From Pseudomonadota bacterium (GTDB lineage Bacteria; Pseudomonadota; Alphaproteobacteria; Rhodospirillales; Magnetospirillaceae), in NCBI GenBank assembly GCA_023426365.1, contig JAFAAW010000047.1, positions 1-22,461 of the forward strand: DNA of 22,461 nt. Direction: 5' to 3'. Position numbers and translations under genes: made by a program. The notes under the pieces were generated by a model, which searched no databases, was not told where the DNA came from, and saw only the letters and a list, made by a program, of their open reading frames with translations. Below are positions 7,705-15,540 of this stretch, in pieces (the stretch's first letter is position 1; every line of letters begins with the position of its first letter).

Positions 7705-9396
7705 ATGACCCACCTCATCCATCGCCTGCCTATCGGCTTGCGGCTGTGGTCGATCGTTGCGCTGTCCTTGTTCGGCTTCGCCGCCGCCTTCACTTTGGAA
7801 ATGGTCGGCATGGCGCAGGACACCCATGCCGCCCGCGAGACCAAGGTCCGCAACATCATCGAGGCCGCCCACGCCATCACCGCCCATTACGCGGAGCAGG
7901 CGGCGCGCGGCGCCATGCCGCTGGCCGACGCCCAGGCGACGGCCAAGGCCGCCATCGGCGCCATCCGCTATGACGGGGCGGAGTACGTGTTCGTCAACGA
8001 CACCGACGGCATCACCCTGGTCCATCCCAATCCCGACCTGATCGGCAAGAACATGGCCGAGCTGAAGGACGCGGATGGCAAGTTCTTCATGCGCGGGATG
8101 CTGGCCACCGCCCGCACCGCCGGCGAGGGCAGCGAGGATTACCTGTGGCCCAAGCCCGGCGCCACCAGGCCGCAGCCCAAGCTGACCTATTTCAAGGCGT
8201 TCCCGCAATGGAACTGGGTGCTGGCGTCGGGCATCTATATCGACGACGTGCGCCAGGCCATCCTGGCCCGCGCCACCCAACGCGGCATCATCACCGGCCT
8301 GGGCGTGCTGATCCTGGTGTCGCTGTGTTGGTTGATCGCGCGGTCGCTGACCGGGCCGCTGGTGCGGCTGACGGCGGCCATGAACCAGTTGGCCGAAGGC
8401 CGTCTCGACACCGAGATTCCCGACCGCGACAAAGGCGCCGAGATCGGCGCCATGGTCCATGCGGTGCAGGTGTTCAAGGACAACGCGCTGGCCATCCGGC
8501 GGCTGGAGGCCGAGCAGGCCGAGGCCCAGGCCCGCGCGGCGGCCGACCGCCGCACCATGATGATGACGCTGGCCGACGATTTTGAAGCGTCGGTCAAGGA
8601 GGTGGTGGCCCAGGTCGGGCATTCCGCCGCCGAATTGAAGGGCACCGCCCAGGACATGAACGCGGTGGCCGATGCCGCGTCCCAGCGGTCCTCCATGGTG
8701 GCCGCCGCCGCCGAGCAGGCCAGCGCCAACGTCCAGACGGTGGCCGTCGCCACCGAGCAATTGTCGGCCTCGATCGACGAAATCTCGGTCCAGGTGCACC
8801 GGTCCAGCGCCATCGCCGAACAGGCGGTCGAGGCGGCGGCGCGCACCGATGCCATCGTGCGCGGGCTGGCCGACACCGCCAGCCGGATCGGCCAGGTGGT
8901 CGGACTGATCACCGACATCGCCAGCCAGACCAACCTGTTGGCGCTGAACGCCACCATCGAGGCGGCCCGCGCCGGCGAGGCCGGCAAGGGCTTCGCCGTG
9001 GTCGCCGGCGAGGTCAAGAACCTGGCCACCCAGACCGCGCGCGCCACCGACGAGATCACCAGCCAGATCGGCGGCGTCCAGCAGGCCACCGGCGAGGCGG
9101 TGCAGGCCATCGCCGACATTTCCCGGGTGATCGCGGAAATCAACGAGATCGCCGGCTCCATCGCCGCCGCGGTGGAGGAACAGGGCGCCGCCACCCGCGA
9201 CATTTCGCGCAATACCCAGGAAGCCGCCCAGGGCACCCAGCACGTGTCGGAGAACGTGGACGGCGTCCGCGCCGCCGCCAGCGAAACCGGCCGCAGCGCC
9301 GGCAGCCTGCTGAACCAGGCCGAGACCCTGGCGGCCGAGGCGGGGTCGCTTTCGCGCGCCGTGGAACACTTTCTGGGCACCATTCGCGCCGCGTAG
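7705..9396 (+). CDS. Methyl-accepting chemotaxis protein with sCache_2 sensor domain (copy 1)
   Basis: This 563-residue inner-membrane chemoreceptor has TM1 near residues 12-34, a periplasmic single-Cache domain (about 37-190), TM2 near 194-215, a HAMP domain (about 213-265) and a long cytoplasmic coiled coil. Cache hallmarks are EYVFVND (93-99), LVHPNPDLIGKN, a Y.WPKPG segment and WNWVLASGIYIDD from W169. The signalling tip is DIASQTNLLALNATIEAARAG from D404, the site of CheA and CheW contact. No CheR-binding pentapeptide is present at the C-terminus. The ligand is unknown; sCache_2 receptors often bind small organic acids. AGGGGGAAG precedes the ATG; an alternative in-frame start is not needed because the paralogue aligns from this methionine. 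It is followed 136 bp later by a paralogue. Confidence 0.95.
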   Translation: MTHLIHRLPIGLRLWSIVALSLFGFAAAFTLEMVGMAQDTHAARETKVRNIIEAAHAITAHYAEQAARGAMPLADAQATAKAAIGAIRYDGAEYVFVNDTDGITLVHPNPDLIGKNMAELKDADGKFFMRGMLATARTAGEGSEDYLWPKPGATRPQPKLTYFKAFPQWNWVLASGIYIDDVRQAILARATQRGIITGLGVLILVSLCWLIARSLTGPLVRLTAAMNQLAEGRLDTEIPDRDKGAEIGAMVHAVQVFKDNALAIRRLEAEQAEAQARAAADRRTMMMTLADDFEASVKEVVAQVGHSAAELKGTAQDMNAVADAASQRSSMVAAAAEQASANVQTVAVATEQLSASIDEISVQVHRSSAIAEQAVEAAARTDAIVRGLADTASRIGQVVGLITDIASQTNLLALNATIEAARAGEAGKGFAVVAGEVKNLATQTARATDEITSQIGGVQQATGEAVQAIADISRVIAEINEIAGSIAAAVEEQGAATRDISRNTQEAAQGTQHVSENVDGVRAAASETGRSAGSLLNQAETLAAEAGSLSRAVEHFLGTIRAA

Positions 9397-9532
9397 GCCA
9401 CGCACCCAGCGCGCGCCGGCTATGCATCAGCCGCGATGGTATGCCCACATTTTTTTCCGTACTATTCGGCCCGCCGCCGGCGGGGGCGTACGGCCGCGCG
9501 CGTAGTCAAAGTGATTTATGGGGAACTTTGCG

Positions 9533-11227
9533 ATGACCACCCTTATCCGCCGCATGCCCGTGACCGGGCGGCTGGCCGCCATCGTCGCGGTCGCGCTGTT
9601 CGGCATGGCGCTGAGCGTCGCCCAATTGCTGCGCGAGGTGTCCGACACCCTGATGGAGGGGCGCGAGCAACAGGTCCGCTCGGTGGTGGAAAGCGCGCAC
9701 GCGGTCATCGCCGGCTATCAGAGCAAGGCCGCCAAGGGCGAGATGACGGTGGACGAGGCCAAGAAGGCGGCCGCCACCGCGTTGTCCATGGTGCGCTATT
9801 CCGGTCAGGAATACGTGTGGATCAACGACCTGGACGGCCTGATGATCATGCACCCCTTCGCCCCCAAGCTGGTGGGCCGCACGGTGCTGGATCTCAAGGA
9901 CCCGGACGGCCACGACTTCTTCAAGGAGATGGTGGACATCGCGCGCGGCCAGGGTTCGGGCACCGTGCGCTACAAATGGGCCAAGCCCGGCGCCAGCGAC
10001 CCGGTGCCGAAGATGTCCTATGTTCAGGCCGTGCCCGGCTGGAACTGGATGGTGGGATCGGGGCTGTACCTGGACGACCTTCAGGCCCAGGTGCGCAGCC
10101 AGACCACCGAGCATCTGACGCAGGCCGCGATCATCCTGGTGCTGGTGGCGGGGCTGTCGTGGCTGGGCGCGCGCACCGTGGCGGTGCCGGTGCGCCAGTT
10201 GACCGCCGCCATGCACGATCTGGTGGCCGGCAAACTGGATGTGGACGTGCCCGCCCGCGACCAGGGCGCGGAAATCGGCGCCATGGCCCAGGCCATCCAG
10301 GTGTTCAAGGACAATGCCCTGGCCATGCGCCGGCTGGAGAGCGAGCAGCAGGAGGCCGGGCGCCGCGCCGAGGCCGAACGCAAGGCCCTGATGAGCCGGC
10401 TGGCCGCCGAGTTCGAAACCTCGGTCAAGGGCGTGGTGGGCGAGGTCGCCCACTCGGCCCAGACGCTCAAGGGCACCGCCGAGACCATGAGCAGCACGGC
10501 CGGCACCGCCACGGCGCGTTCCGCCACCGTCGCCGCCGCCGCCGAACAGGCGACCATGAACGTGGATTCGGTCGCCGCCGCCACCGAGGAGCTGTCCGCC
10601 TCGATCGGCGAAATCGCGTCGCAGGTCGAGCGCTCGAGCGCCATCGCCCGCGATGCCGTCAGCACCGCCCAGCGTTCCGAGGGGATCGTGCGCGGGCTGG
10701 CCGAGACCGCCAGCCGCATCGGCGAGGTGGTCAAGCTGATCAACGACATCGCCAGCCAGACCAACCTTCTGGCGCTCAACGCCACCATCGAGGCGGCCCG
10801 CGCCGGCGAGGCCGGCAAGGGCTTCGCCGTGGTCGCCAACGAGGTCAAGCACCTGGCCAACCAGACGGCGCGCGCCACCGAGGAAATCGGCAGCCAGATC
10901 GCCGCCGTTCAGGACCAGACGCACGAGGCGGTCACCGCCATCGAGGACGTGACCAAGGTGATCGACCAGATCAGCGAGATTTCGGCCTCGGTCTCCGCCG
11001 CGGTGTCGCAGCAGGGCGCCGCCACGCGCGAGATTTCGCGCAACACCCAGGAAGCCGCCCAGGGCACGCGCCACGTTTCCGACAACGTCACCGAGGTGCG
11101 CGCCGCCGCTTGCGAAACCGGCAGCTCGGCCGAAAGCCTGCTGACCCAGGCCGAGGGGCTGTCGCACGGCGCCCAGGCGCTGGAGGTGGCGGTGGACCGC
11201 TTCCTCGACGGCATCCGCGCCGCCTGA
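9533..11227 (+). CDS. Methyl-accepting chemotaxis protein with sCache_2 sensor domain (copy 2)
   Basis: This is a 564-residue paralogue of the preceding receptor with the same order: TM1, periplasmic sCache_2, TM2, HAMP and signalling hairpin. The Cache motif reads EYVWIND (93-99), at the same residue numbers as copy 1, then WNWMVGSGLYLDD from W170. The tip DIASQTNLLALNATIEAARAG begins at D405. An upstream ATG at 9518 is in frame, but GGGGAA sits eight to nine bases before the ATG at 9533, the earlier ATG has no Shine-Dalgarno sequence, and the paralogue aligns from MTTLIRR, so 9533 is preferred. The sensor domains differ much more than the cytoplasmic parts, so the two receptors probably read different ligands and signal to the same CheA arrays. 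Confidence 0.95.
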   Translation: MTTLIRRMPVTGRLAAIVAVALFGMALSVAQLLREVSDTLMEGREQQVRSVVESAHAVIAGYQSKAAKGEMTVDEAKKAAATALSMVRYSGQEYVWINDLDGLMIMHPFAPKLVGRTVLDLKDPDGHDFFKEMVDIARGQGSGTVRYKWAKPGASDPVPKMSYVQAVPGWNWMVGSGLYLDDLQAQVRSQTTEHLTQAAIILVLVAGLSWLGARTVAVPVRQLTAAMHDLVAGKLDVDVPARDQGAEIGAMAQAIQVFKDNALAMRRLESEQQEAGRRAEAERKALMSRLAAEFETSVKGVVGEVAHSAQTLKGTAETMSSTAGTATARSATVAAAAEQATMNVDSVAAATEELSASIGEIASQVERSSAIARDAVSTAQRSEGIVRGLAETASRIGEVVKLINDIASQTNLLALNATIEAARAGEAGKGFAVVANEVKHLANQTARATEEIGSQIAAVQDQTHEAVTAIEDVTKVIDQISEISASVSAAVSQQGAATREISRNTQEAAQGTRHVSDNVTEVRAAACETGSSAESLLTQAEGLSHGAQALEVAVDRFLDGIRAA

Positions 11228-11292
11228 TCCGCTGTCCCGCCCTGGCGAAAGGGCTGATCGCGGATTGGCAGGGAAGGTTGCCCACCGCCTGA

Positions 11293-11322
11293 TCCGTCGT
11301 GCCCGGGCTTGATCCGCGCATG
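11293..11322 (-). repeat. Dispersed intergenic repeat of the alphaproteobacterial HARIKPGHDG type
   Basis: Read on the minus strand, one frame gives HARIKPGHDG, which I recognise as the chance translation of a short, partly palindromic element scattered through intergenic regions of many alphaproteobacteria. Here it lies just after the stop of chemoreceptor 2. Only one copy is in the window, so repetition in this genome is inferred. Confidence 0.5.
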
Positions 11323-11408
11323 ACGTCCATATGTGGCGATGTACGCCGGCCGAACCGCTGTTGTTGGCGGGAATGCCCGGGCACCGACAGCCTCCGCTGA
11401 CATAGCCT

Positions 11409-11441
11409 AAAAAAAGCCCCTGCCGGCATGCCGGCAGGGGC
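11409..11441 (-). terminator. Perfect 26-nt palindromic intrinsic terminator
   Basis: GCCCCTGCCGGCA (11416-11428) is followed at once by its exact reverse complement (11429-11441). Seven A residues at 11409-11415 become a U7 tract on the minus-strand transcript, so it should terminate the small minus-strand membrane gene. On the plus strand it is followed by CTTTC (11442-11446), so it may also stop read-through from chemoreceptor 2. Confidence 0.85.
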
Positions 11442-11602
11442 CTTTCAGGCGGGCGTTTCCTGGAGTGCGGTAGGGGCCTTGCGGGTTTGGCCTCAAGGGC
11501 ACGGAAGGACGGACGGATTGGGGAGGCAGGTTCTTATTCTTCTGTCTTCTTCTTGTTGTCGGCGGACCTCCCGGCCATGCCGCCCATCCGTGCCCCCGTG
11601 GG

Positions 11603-11791
11603 TCAGGCCGGGAACAAGGCCTTGGTCAGCGACCGATTCACCCTGTACATCATCAGGCACAGTTGGAACGGCGCCAGCAATCCCCAGCCATAGGCCGCCG
11701 CCTCGACCATCGTGCCGCCCATGGTCAGCCAGTTCTGCAGCGGGCTGGGCCGGTTGGACGGGGCTTCGATGCGAATGTTGGTCAACAGCAT
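11603..11791 (-). CDS. Small predicted membrane protein of unknown function
   Basis: The 62-residue product starts MLLTNIRIEAPSNRPS, with GAGG about eight bases upstream of the ATG. A hydrophobic stretch, GWGLLAPFQLCLMMY, could form one membrane helix, and the protein ends SLTKALFPA at a TGA. I do not recognise the family. After the TGA the same frame stays open for 22 codons, with a charged, lysine- and glutamate-rich end (NKKKTEE) and a TAA at 11534-11536. The annotated product may therefore be a truncated form of an 84- or 85-residue protein. A strong terminator for this strand follows. The gene is divergent from the deacylase gene. The good ribosome-binding site and dedicated terminator favour a real gene. 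Confidence 0.6.
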   Translation of the reverse strand: MLLTNIRIEAPSNRPSPLQNWLTMGGTMVEAAAYGWGLLAPFQLCLMMYRVNRSLTKALFPA

Positions 11792-11922
11792 ACGGACCTC
11801 GGAGCGGGGGATTGGGTGGCGCCATGATGGTGCAAACGCCGCGACGGCCATATCCGACGAAGGGCCGCCCGCGCCATCGGCCAGGGGCATAGGCCCAAGG
11901 TCGAAGATCACGGAGGATGTCC

Positions 11923-12411
11923 ATGCCCGCCACGCCGGAAGACCTGTTCGCCCTTTTCGACCGCCTGGGGCTGGCGGTCACCACCCATCACCACGAGGCC
12001 GCCTTCACCGTGGAACAGGGCAACGCCGTGTGGGGCGACATTCCCGGCGTGCATTGCAAGAACCTGTTTCTCAAGGACGCCAAGGCCAAGCTGTGGCTTG
12101 TGGTGGCTCCGGCCGACCGCCGCATCGACCTCAAGGCGCTGCCGGCGCGCATCGGCGCGGCGCGGCTGTCCTTCGGCTCGGCCGACCTGCTGCGCGAGGT
12201 GCTGGGCATCGAGCCGGGGTCCGTCACCCCGTTCGCGCTGATCAACGACACCGGGGGGCGGGTGTCGGTGGTGCTGGACGCCTGGATGATGGAGCAGCCG
12301 CTGCTGAACTATCACCCCCTGCGCAACACCATGACCACCACCATCCGGGCCGATGATTTCCGCACCTTCCTGAACGCGACCGGGCATCGGCCGGAAGTGG
12401 TGGCCCTTTAA
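11923..12411 (+). CDS. YbaK/ProX-type aminoacyl-tRNA deacylase domain protein
   Basis: This 162-residue free-standing editing-domain protein resembles the ProX/ProXp-ala branch of the YbaK superfamily, which hydrolyses mischarged tRNA, typically Ala-tRNA(Pro), in the cytosol. Supporting motifs are AAFTVEQG, VHCKNLFLKD with the conserved lysine at residue 46, LGIEPGSVTPFALIND and the final HPLRNTMTTTI. Length matches single-domain family members. ATG at 11917 touches the GGAGG motif directly (11912-11916), so the ATG at 11923, six bases downstream of it, is the better start. Which tRNA is edited cannot be told from sequence. It is divergent from the small membrane gene. Confidence 0.9.
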   Translation: MPATPEDLFALFDRLGLAVTTHHHEAAFTVEQGNAVWGDIPGVHCKNLFLKDAKAKLWLVVAPADRRIDLKALPARIGAARLSFGSADLLREVLGIEPGSVTPFALINDTGGRVSVVLDAWMMEQPLLNYHPLRNTMTTTIRADDFRTFLNATGHRPEVVAL

Positions 12412-12430
12412 CCACAACAGGCTTGTGGTT
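12410..12430 (+). terminator. Stem-loop overlapping the deacylase stop codon
   Basis: AACCACAA (12410-12417), loop CAGGC and TTGTGGTT (12423-12430) form a perfect 8-bp stem that begins inside the TAA stop. The following bases are GACTTC with no T-run, so it may be a weak terminator, a 3'-end stabilising hairpin or an operator. Confidence 0.4.
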
Positions 12431-12467
12431 GACTTCAAAGCGTTGCAGGGCCCATCCTCCGGCCGCT

Positions 12468-12487
12468 CTAATTCGATTTAGAATTAG
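12468..12487. promoter_or_regulatory. AT-rich perfect inverted repeat, candidate operator
   Basis: CTAATTC (12468-12474), spacer GATTTA and GAATTAG (12481-12487) form a perfect 7-bp inverted repeat in an otherwise GC-rich region. It is 33 bp before the GTG of the small membrane protein. The hexamers TAGAAT at 12479-12484 and 12485-12490 resemble -10 elements and overlap the repeat, but I see no good -35. The dyad spacing suits a dimeric winged-helix regulator; none can be named. Confidence 0.45.
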
Positions 12488-12519
12488 AATAATTACCCCA
12501 TTGTCCGGAGGGTCTTCCC

Positions 12520-12729
12520 GTGCGCTTCCTTCCCTATCTGCTGGTTCTGGCCATGGCCGCCCCCGTGATCGCCTGGCTGCTGATCAACGCCCTGGTCATC
12601 AAGGGCAACGCCACCAGCTTCGCCGGCAACGACCTGTACGTGGTGCTGAGCCTGGGCGCCGTCATGCTGCTGTCGTTCGGCCTGCTGGCCCGGTGGATGG
12701 ACCGCGTGATCCAGCGCACCCGCGGCTGA
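12520..12729 (+). CDS. Small two-helix membrane protein, unknown function
   Basis: The 69-residue product starts at a GTG preceded by GGAGGG with eight bases of spacing. Two hydrophobic segments are clear: LPYLLVLAMAAPVIAWLLINAL (about residues 4-25) and YVVLSLGAVMLLSFGLLARW (about 40-59). They are joined by a short polar loop (KGNATSFAGND), and the C-terminus is basic (MDRVIQRTRG), which predicts both ends in the cytoplasm. I do not recognise a family. It stands alone between the deacylase and the SPOR-like lipoprotein, with an AT-rich palindrome upstream that suggests separate regulation. A GC-rich inverted repeat, GCGGGCGGCC at 12737-12746 and its complement at 12776-12785, follows the stop and may form its 3' end. 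Confidence 0.72.
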   Translation: MRFLPYLLVLAMAAPVIAWLLINALVIKGNATSFAGNDLYVVLSLGAVMLLSFGLLARWMDRVIQRTRG

Positions 12730-12736
12730 TCCCGAA

Positions 12737-12785
12737 GCGGGCGGCCCATGGGGGCGGCACCTAGCGCGCCGCACTGGCCGCCCGC
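12737..12785. repeat. Long GC-rich inverted repeat downstream of the small membrane gene
   Basis: GCGGGCGGCC at 12737-12746 is perfectly complementary to GGCCGCCCGC at 12776-12785. Within the 29-base loop GCGGC and GCCGC can pair as an inner stem. No T-run follows. A Rho-assisted 3' end or mRNA-stabilising structure is possible. Confidence 0.45.
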
Positions 12786-12800
12786 CACCGTTTCCCACGA

Positions 12801-12829
12801 TTGGCAACCCCCGCGTTCCATCATACAGT
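12801..12829 (+). promoter_or_regulatory. Sigma70-like promoter for the SPOR-like lipoprotein
   Basis: TTGGCA (12801-12806, five of six to consensus) and TACAGT (12824-12829, four of six) are separated by exactly 17 bases, giving a start near 12836 and a leader of about 30 bases. The -10 lies inside the inverted repeat CCATCA-TACAG-TGATGG, which could be an operator. Confidence 0.5.
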
Positions 12830-12866
12830 GATGGCGGGGATGGATCGGCCATTTCAGGGGAAATCG

Positions 12867-13655
12867 ATGAAGCGTGTCACCCTCGCCACCTGCGTTGCCG
12901 GCCTGGGGCTGGCTCTTGCCGCCTGCGCCTCGGACGGCGGCACCACGGCCCCGGCGCCGGTACCGCCGCAAGCGACCCAGGCTCCGGGCGGCGAATGGAC
13001 GGTGCGCGACGATTACGCCGCCCAGCCGATGGGCGCCCCCAATTCCCCCTATCTGGGCCAGCCCGTCACCTTGGACGGCGCCCGCGCCATCGACCCCGCC
13101 GGCCGCCTGTGCGCCACCCCGTCCTATTGGGAAAGCACCGGGACCGCCGCCGAAAGCCTGGGCCACCCCGCCCAGCCGCAGGCGACCCACGACCCCGCGC
13201 CGCACCGGGTCGTCACCGTGACCTGCGACAATGCGCCCTTTGCCGTGCTGGTGGCCCAGCCCGACGGCACCTGGCTGACCCGCCAGGGCGGCTGGGTGTT
13301 GCGCCTAGCCCGGCCCGAACCCAAGCCGGCCGCCCCGCTGCCGCTGGCTGACGCCGCGCCCGCCCCGGCGGCACAGGCCACCGCCCCGGCCGCCAAGCCC
13401 AAGCCCGACGCGCGCACCCTGGTCTATCTGGCCTCCTACCGCACAGAGGCCACGGCCAAGGCGGGCTTTGCCGCCCTGGCCAAGGCCTCGCCCATCCTGG
13501 CCCGCCAGCAGCCCGTCACCCAGGCGGTGGATTTGGGCAAGAAGGGCAAGTGGGTGCGCCTCTACGGCATGGCCGCCGACGAGGGCGAGCGGGCCGCCAT
13601 CTGCAAGCAGGTGGGCAAGCGGGTGGACGAATGCGGCGCCCGGAACCGGGAGTAG
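12867..13655 (+). CDS. Lipoprotein with C-terminal SPOR-like domain
   Basis: The start at 12867 follows AGGGGAA by six bases and gives a classic lipoprotein signal: MKRVTLATCVAGLGLALAAC, with lipobox LAAC and cysteine 20. The mature 262-residue precursor has a Pro/Ala-rich linker (about 180-210) and a final segment of about 75 residues, TLVYLASYRTEATAKAGFAALAK to KWVRLYGMA, that resembles a SPOR domain, which binds denuded glycan strands at division septa. The match is by pattern only, so it is probable rather than certain. The central part is unassigned. An ORF extension to 12801 is rejected because it starts inside the -35 box. It is followed 36 bp later by uup on the same strand. Confidence 0.8.
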   Translation: MKRVTLATCVAGLGLALAACASDGGTTAPAPVPPQATQAPGGEWTVRDDYAAQPMGAPNSPYLGQPVTLDGARAIDPAGRLCATPSYWESTGTAAESLGHPAQPQATHDPAPHRVVTVTCDNAPFAVLVAQPDGTWLTRQGGWVLRLARPEPKPAAPLPLADAAPAPAAQATAPAAKPKPDARTLVYLASYRTEATAKAGFAALAKASPILARQQPVTQAVDLGKKGKWVRLYGMAADEGERAAICKQVGKRVDECGARNRE

Positions 13656-13691
13656 CTTGATCCCTCGGCGCGGCCGGTGTAGGTGAAGCCC

Positions 13692-15503
13692 ATGGCTTCT
13701 CCTCCGCTTCTCGCGCTTCGCGACGTTCGTCTCACCTTCGGCGGCACCCCGCTGTTCGAGGGCGTCACCACCTGGGTCGGCAAGGGCGACAAGACCTGTC
13801 TGGTCGGCCGCAACGGCTCGGGCAAGTCCACTCTTCTCAAGGTGTTCGCCGGCGAGGTGGTGGCCGATTCGGGCGAACGCTTCGTCCAGCCCGGCACCCG
13901 CATCGCCTATCTGCCGCAGGACCCGACGCTGGACGGCGCGACGGTGGCCGAATACGTGGCGCAAGGACTGCCCGAGGACGAGCGCGACCAGACCTATCGG
14001 GTGGACGCGGTGCTGGCCGCCGTGGGCGTGGACGGCACCCGCGACCCCAGGCAGTTGTCGGGCGGCGAAGGCCGCCGCGCCGCCCTGGCCCGCGCGCTGG
14101 TGGGCGAGCCGGACGCGCTGCTGCTGGACGAGCCGACCAACCATCTCGACCTGCCCACCATCCTGTGGCTCGAGGAATGGCTGAAGGGCTACCAGGGCGC
14201 GCTGGTGATGATCAGCCACGACCGCCGTTTCCTGGACAACGTCTCGAAGCAGACCCTGTGGCTGGAACGCGGCGTGGTGCGGCGGGCGGAATTCGGCTTT
14301 TCCGGCTTTCCCCAGTGGCAGGAGGAAACCTACGCCGCCGAGGAGGCCGAACTGGCCCGCATGGACAACCTGCTGCGGCGCGAGCTGCATTGGCTGGCGC
14401 GCGGCGTCACCGCGCGGCGCAAGCGCAACATGGGCCGGCGCCGGGCGCTGGACGTGCTGCGCAACGAACGCGCCCAGCGCTTCACCTCGAAACAGGACAA
14501 CGACCGCCGCGCCAATCTGGCCGCCGAGGCCGGCGACATTTCCGGCCGCCTGGTGATCGAGGCGGAGAAGATCGAGAAATGCTATGGCGGCAAGGTGATC
14601 GCCAAGGATTTTTCCACCCGCATCCTGCGCGGCGACCGCGTCGGCCTGATCGGCCCCAACGGCGCCGGCAAGACCACCTTGCTGCGCATGCTGACCGGCG
14701 ACCTGGCCCCCGACGGCGGCGAGGTGCGGCTGGGCACCAACCTGGAGCCGGCCTATTTCGACCAGCGCCGCGACCGCCTGGACCCGGAAAAGTCGGTGTG
14801 GGACACCCTGACCGACGGGCGCGGCGACAATGTGTGGGTGCGCGGCCGGCCCCAGCACGTGGTCGGCTACATGAAGGACTTCCTGTTCCAGGAGGCCCAG
14901 GCCCGCACCCCGGTCAAGGCGCTGTCGGGCGGCGAGCGCAACCGCCTGCTGCTGGCCAAGCTGCTGGCCAAGCCCAGCAACCTGCTGATCCTGGACGAGC
15001 CGACCAACGACCTCGACATGGACACCCTGGATCTGCTGGAGGAGGTGCTGGCCGATTACGAGGGCACGCTGCTGGTGGTCAGCCACGACCGTGACTTCCT
15101 GGACCGTCTGGTCACCAGCGTCATCGCGGTGGAAGGCGACGGCGACATCCGCGAATATCCCGGCGGCTATTCCGACTATCTGATTCAGCGCCCCAAGAAG
15201 GAAGAGGCCGCGAAGCCGAAGGCCGCCGACGCCCCCAAGGCCGAGGCGCCGCGCCCCAAGACCGCGACCAAGCTGTCCTACAAGGATGCGCGCGAGCTGG
15301 AGGACCTGCCCGGTCGCATGGACAAGCTGGCGGCCGAGATCGCCAAGCTGGAGGCGGAGATCAACGACCCCGGCCTCTATGCCCGCGACCGCGCCCGCTT
15401 CGACAAGGCGGCGGCAAGGCTGGACGCGGCACGCGCCGAGCTGGAAGCGGCCGAGGAACGCTGGCTGGAGCTGGAAGCCCTGCGCGAGGAGCTGGCGCGG
15501 TGA
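13692..15503 (+). CDS. uup: ABC-F family ATPase Uup
   Basis: This 603-residue soluble protein has two ABC ATPase domains without membrane segments, the ABC-F layout. Domain 1 has Walker A GRNGSGKST (39-47), signature LSGGE (from 122) and Walker B ending DE at 146-147 with PTNHLD. Domain 2 has GPNGAGKTT (321-329), LSGGERNR (from 411) and LLILDEPTNDLD (DE at 435-436). The linker between them is basic and a C-terminal coiled coil (about 530-603) is present. The second signature region matches Uup closely. ABC-F proteins act at the ribosome, and Uup has also been tied to DNA branch-point metabolism and ribosome assembly. The ATG at 13692 follows AGGTG with six bases; the in-frame GTG at 13683 overlaps that site and is less likely. 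Confidence 0.93.
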   Translation: MASPPLLALRDVRLTFGGTPLFEGVTTWVGKGDKTCLVGRNGSGKSTLLKVFAGEVVADSGERFVQPGTRIAYLPQDPTLDGATVAEYVAQGLPEDERDQTYRVDAVLAAVGVDGTRDPRQLSGGEGRRAALARALVGEPDALLLDEPTNHLDLPTILWLEEWLKGYQGALVMISHDRRFLDNVSKQTLWLERGVVRRAEFGFSGFPQWQEETYAAEEAELARMDNLLRRELHWLARGVTARRKRNMGRRRALDVLRNERAQRFTSKQDNDRRANLAAEAGDISGRLVIEAEKIEKCYGGKVIAKDFSTRILRGDRVGLIGPNGAGKTTLLRMLTGDLAPDGGEVRLGTNLEPAYFDQRRDRLDPEKSVWDTLTDGRGDNVWVRGRPQHVVGYMKDFLFQEAQARTPVKALSGGERNRLLLAKLLAKPSNLLILDEPTNDLDMDTLDLLEEVLADYEGTLLVVSHDRDFLDRLVTSVIAVEGDGDIREYPGGYSDYLIQRPKKEEAAKPKAADAPKAEAPRPKTATKLSYKDARELEDLPGRMDKLAAEIAKLEAEINDPGLYARDRARFDKAAARLDAARAELEAAEERWLELEALREELAR

Positions 15504-15540
15504 GCGTCGGCCCGTCGGCCGCCGGTTCGTCAGTCTAGCC

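Larger units (their letters stand above)
11228..11602. other. Gene-poor interval between chemoreceptor 2 and the small minus-strand gene
   Basis: From left to right this interval holds an alphaproteobacterial-type dispersed repeat (about 11293-11322), a long palindromic terminator (11409-11441), and on the minus strand 22 sense codons plus a TAA (11534-11602) in frame with and just after the TGA of the small membrane gene. No other gene is supported on either strand. Confidence 0.5.

Noticed and set aside
9518..9532. Upstream ATG for chemoreceptor 2
   Set aside because: It has no ribosome-binding site, and GGGGAA fits the ATG at 9533, where the paralogue also aligns.
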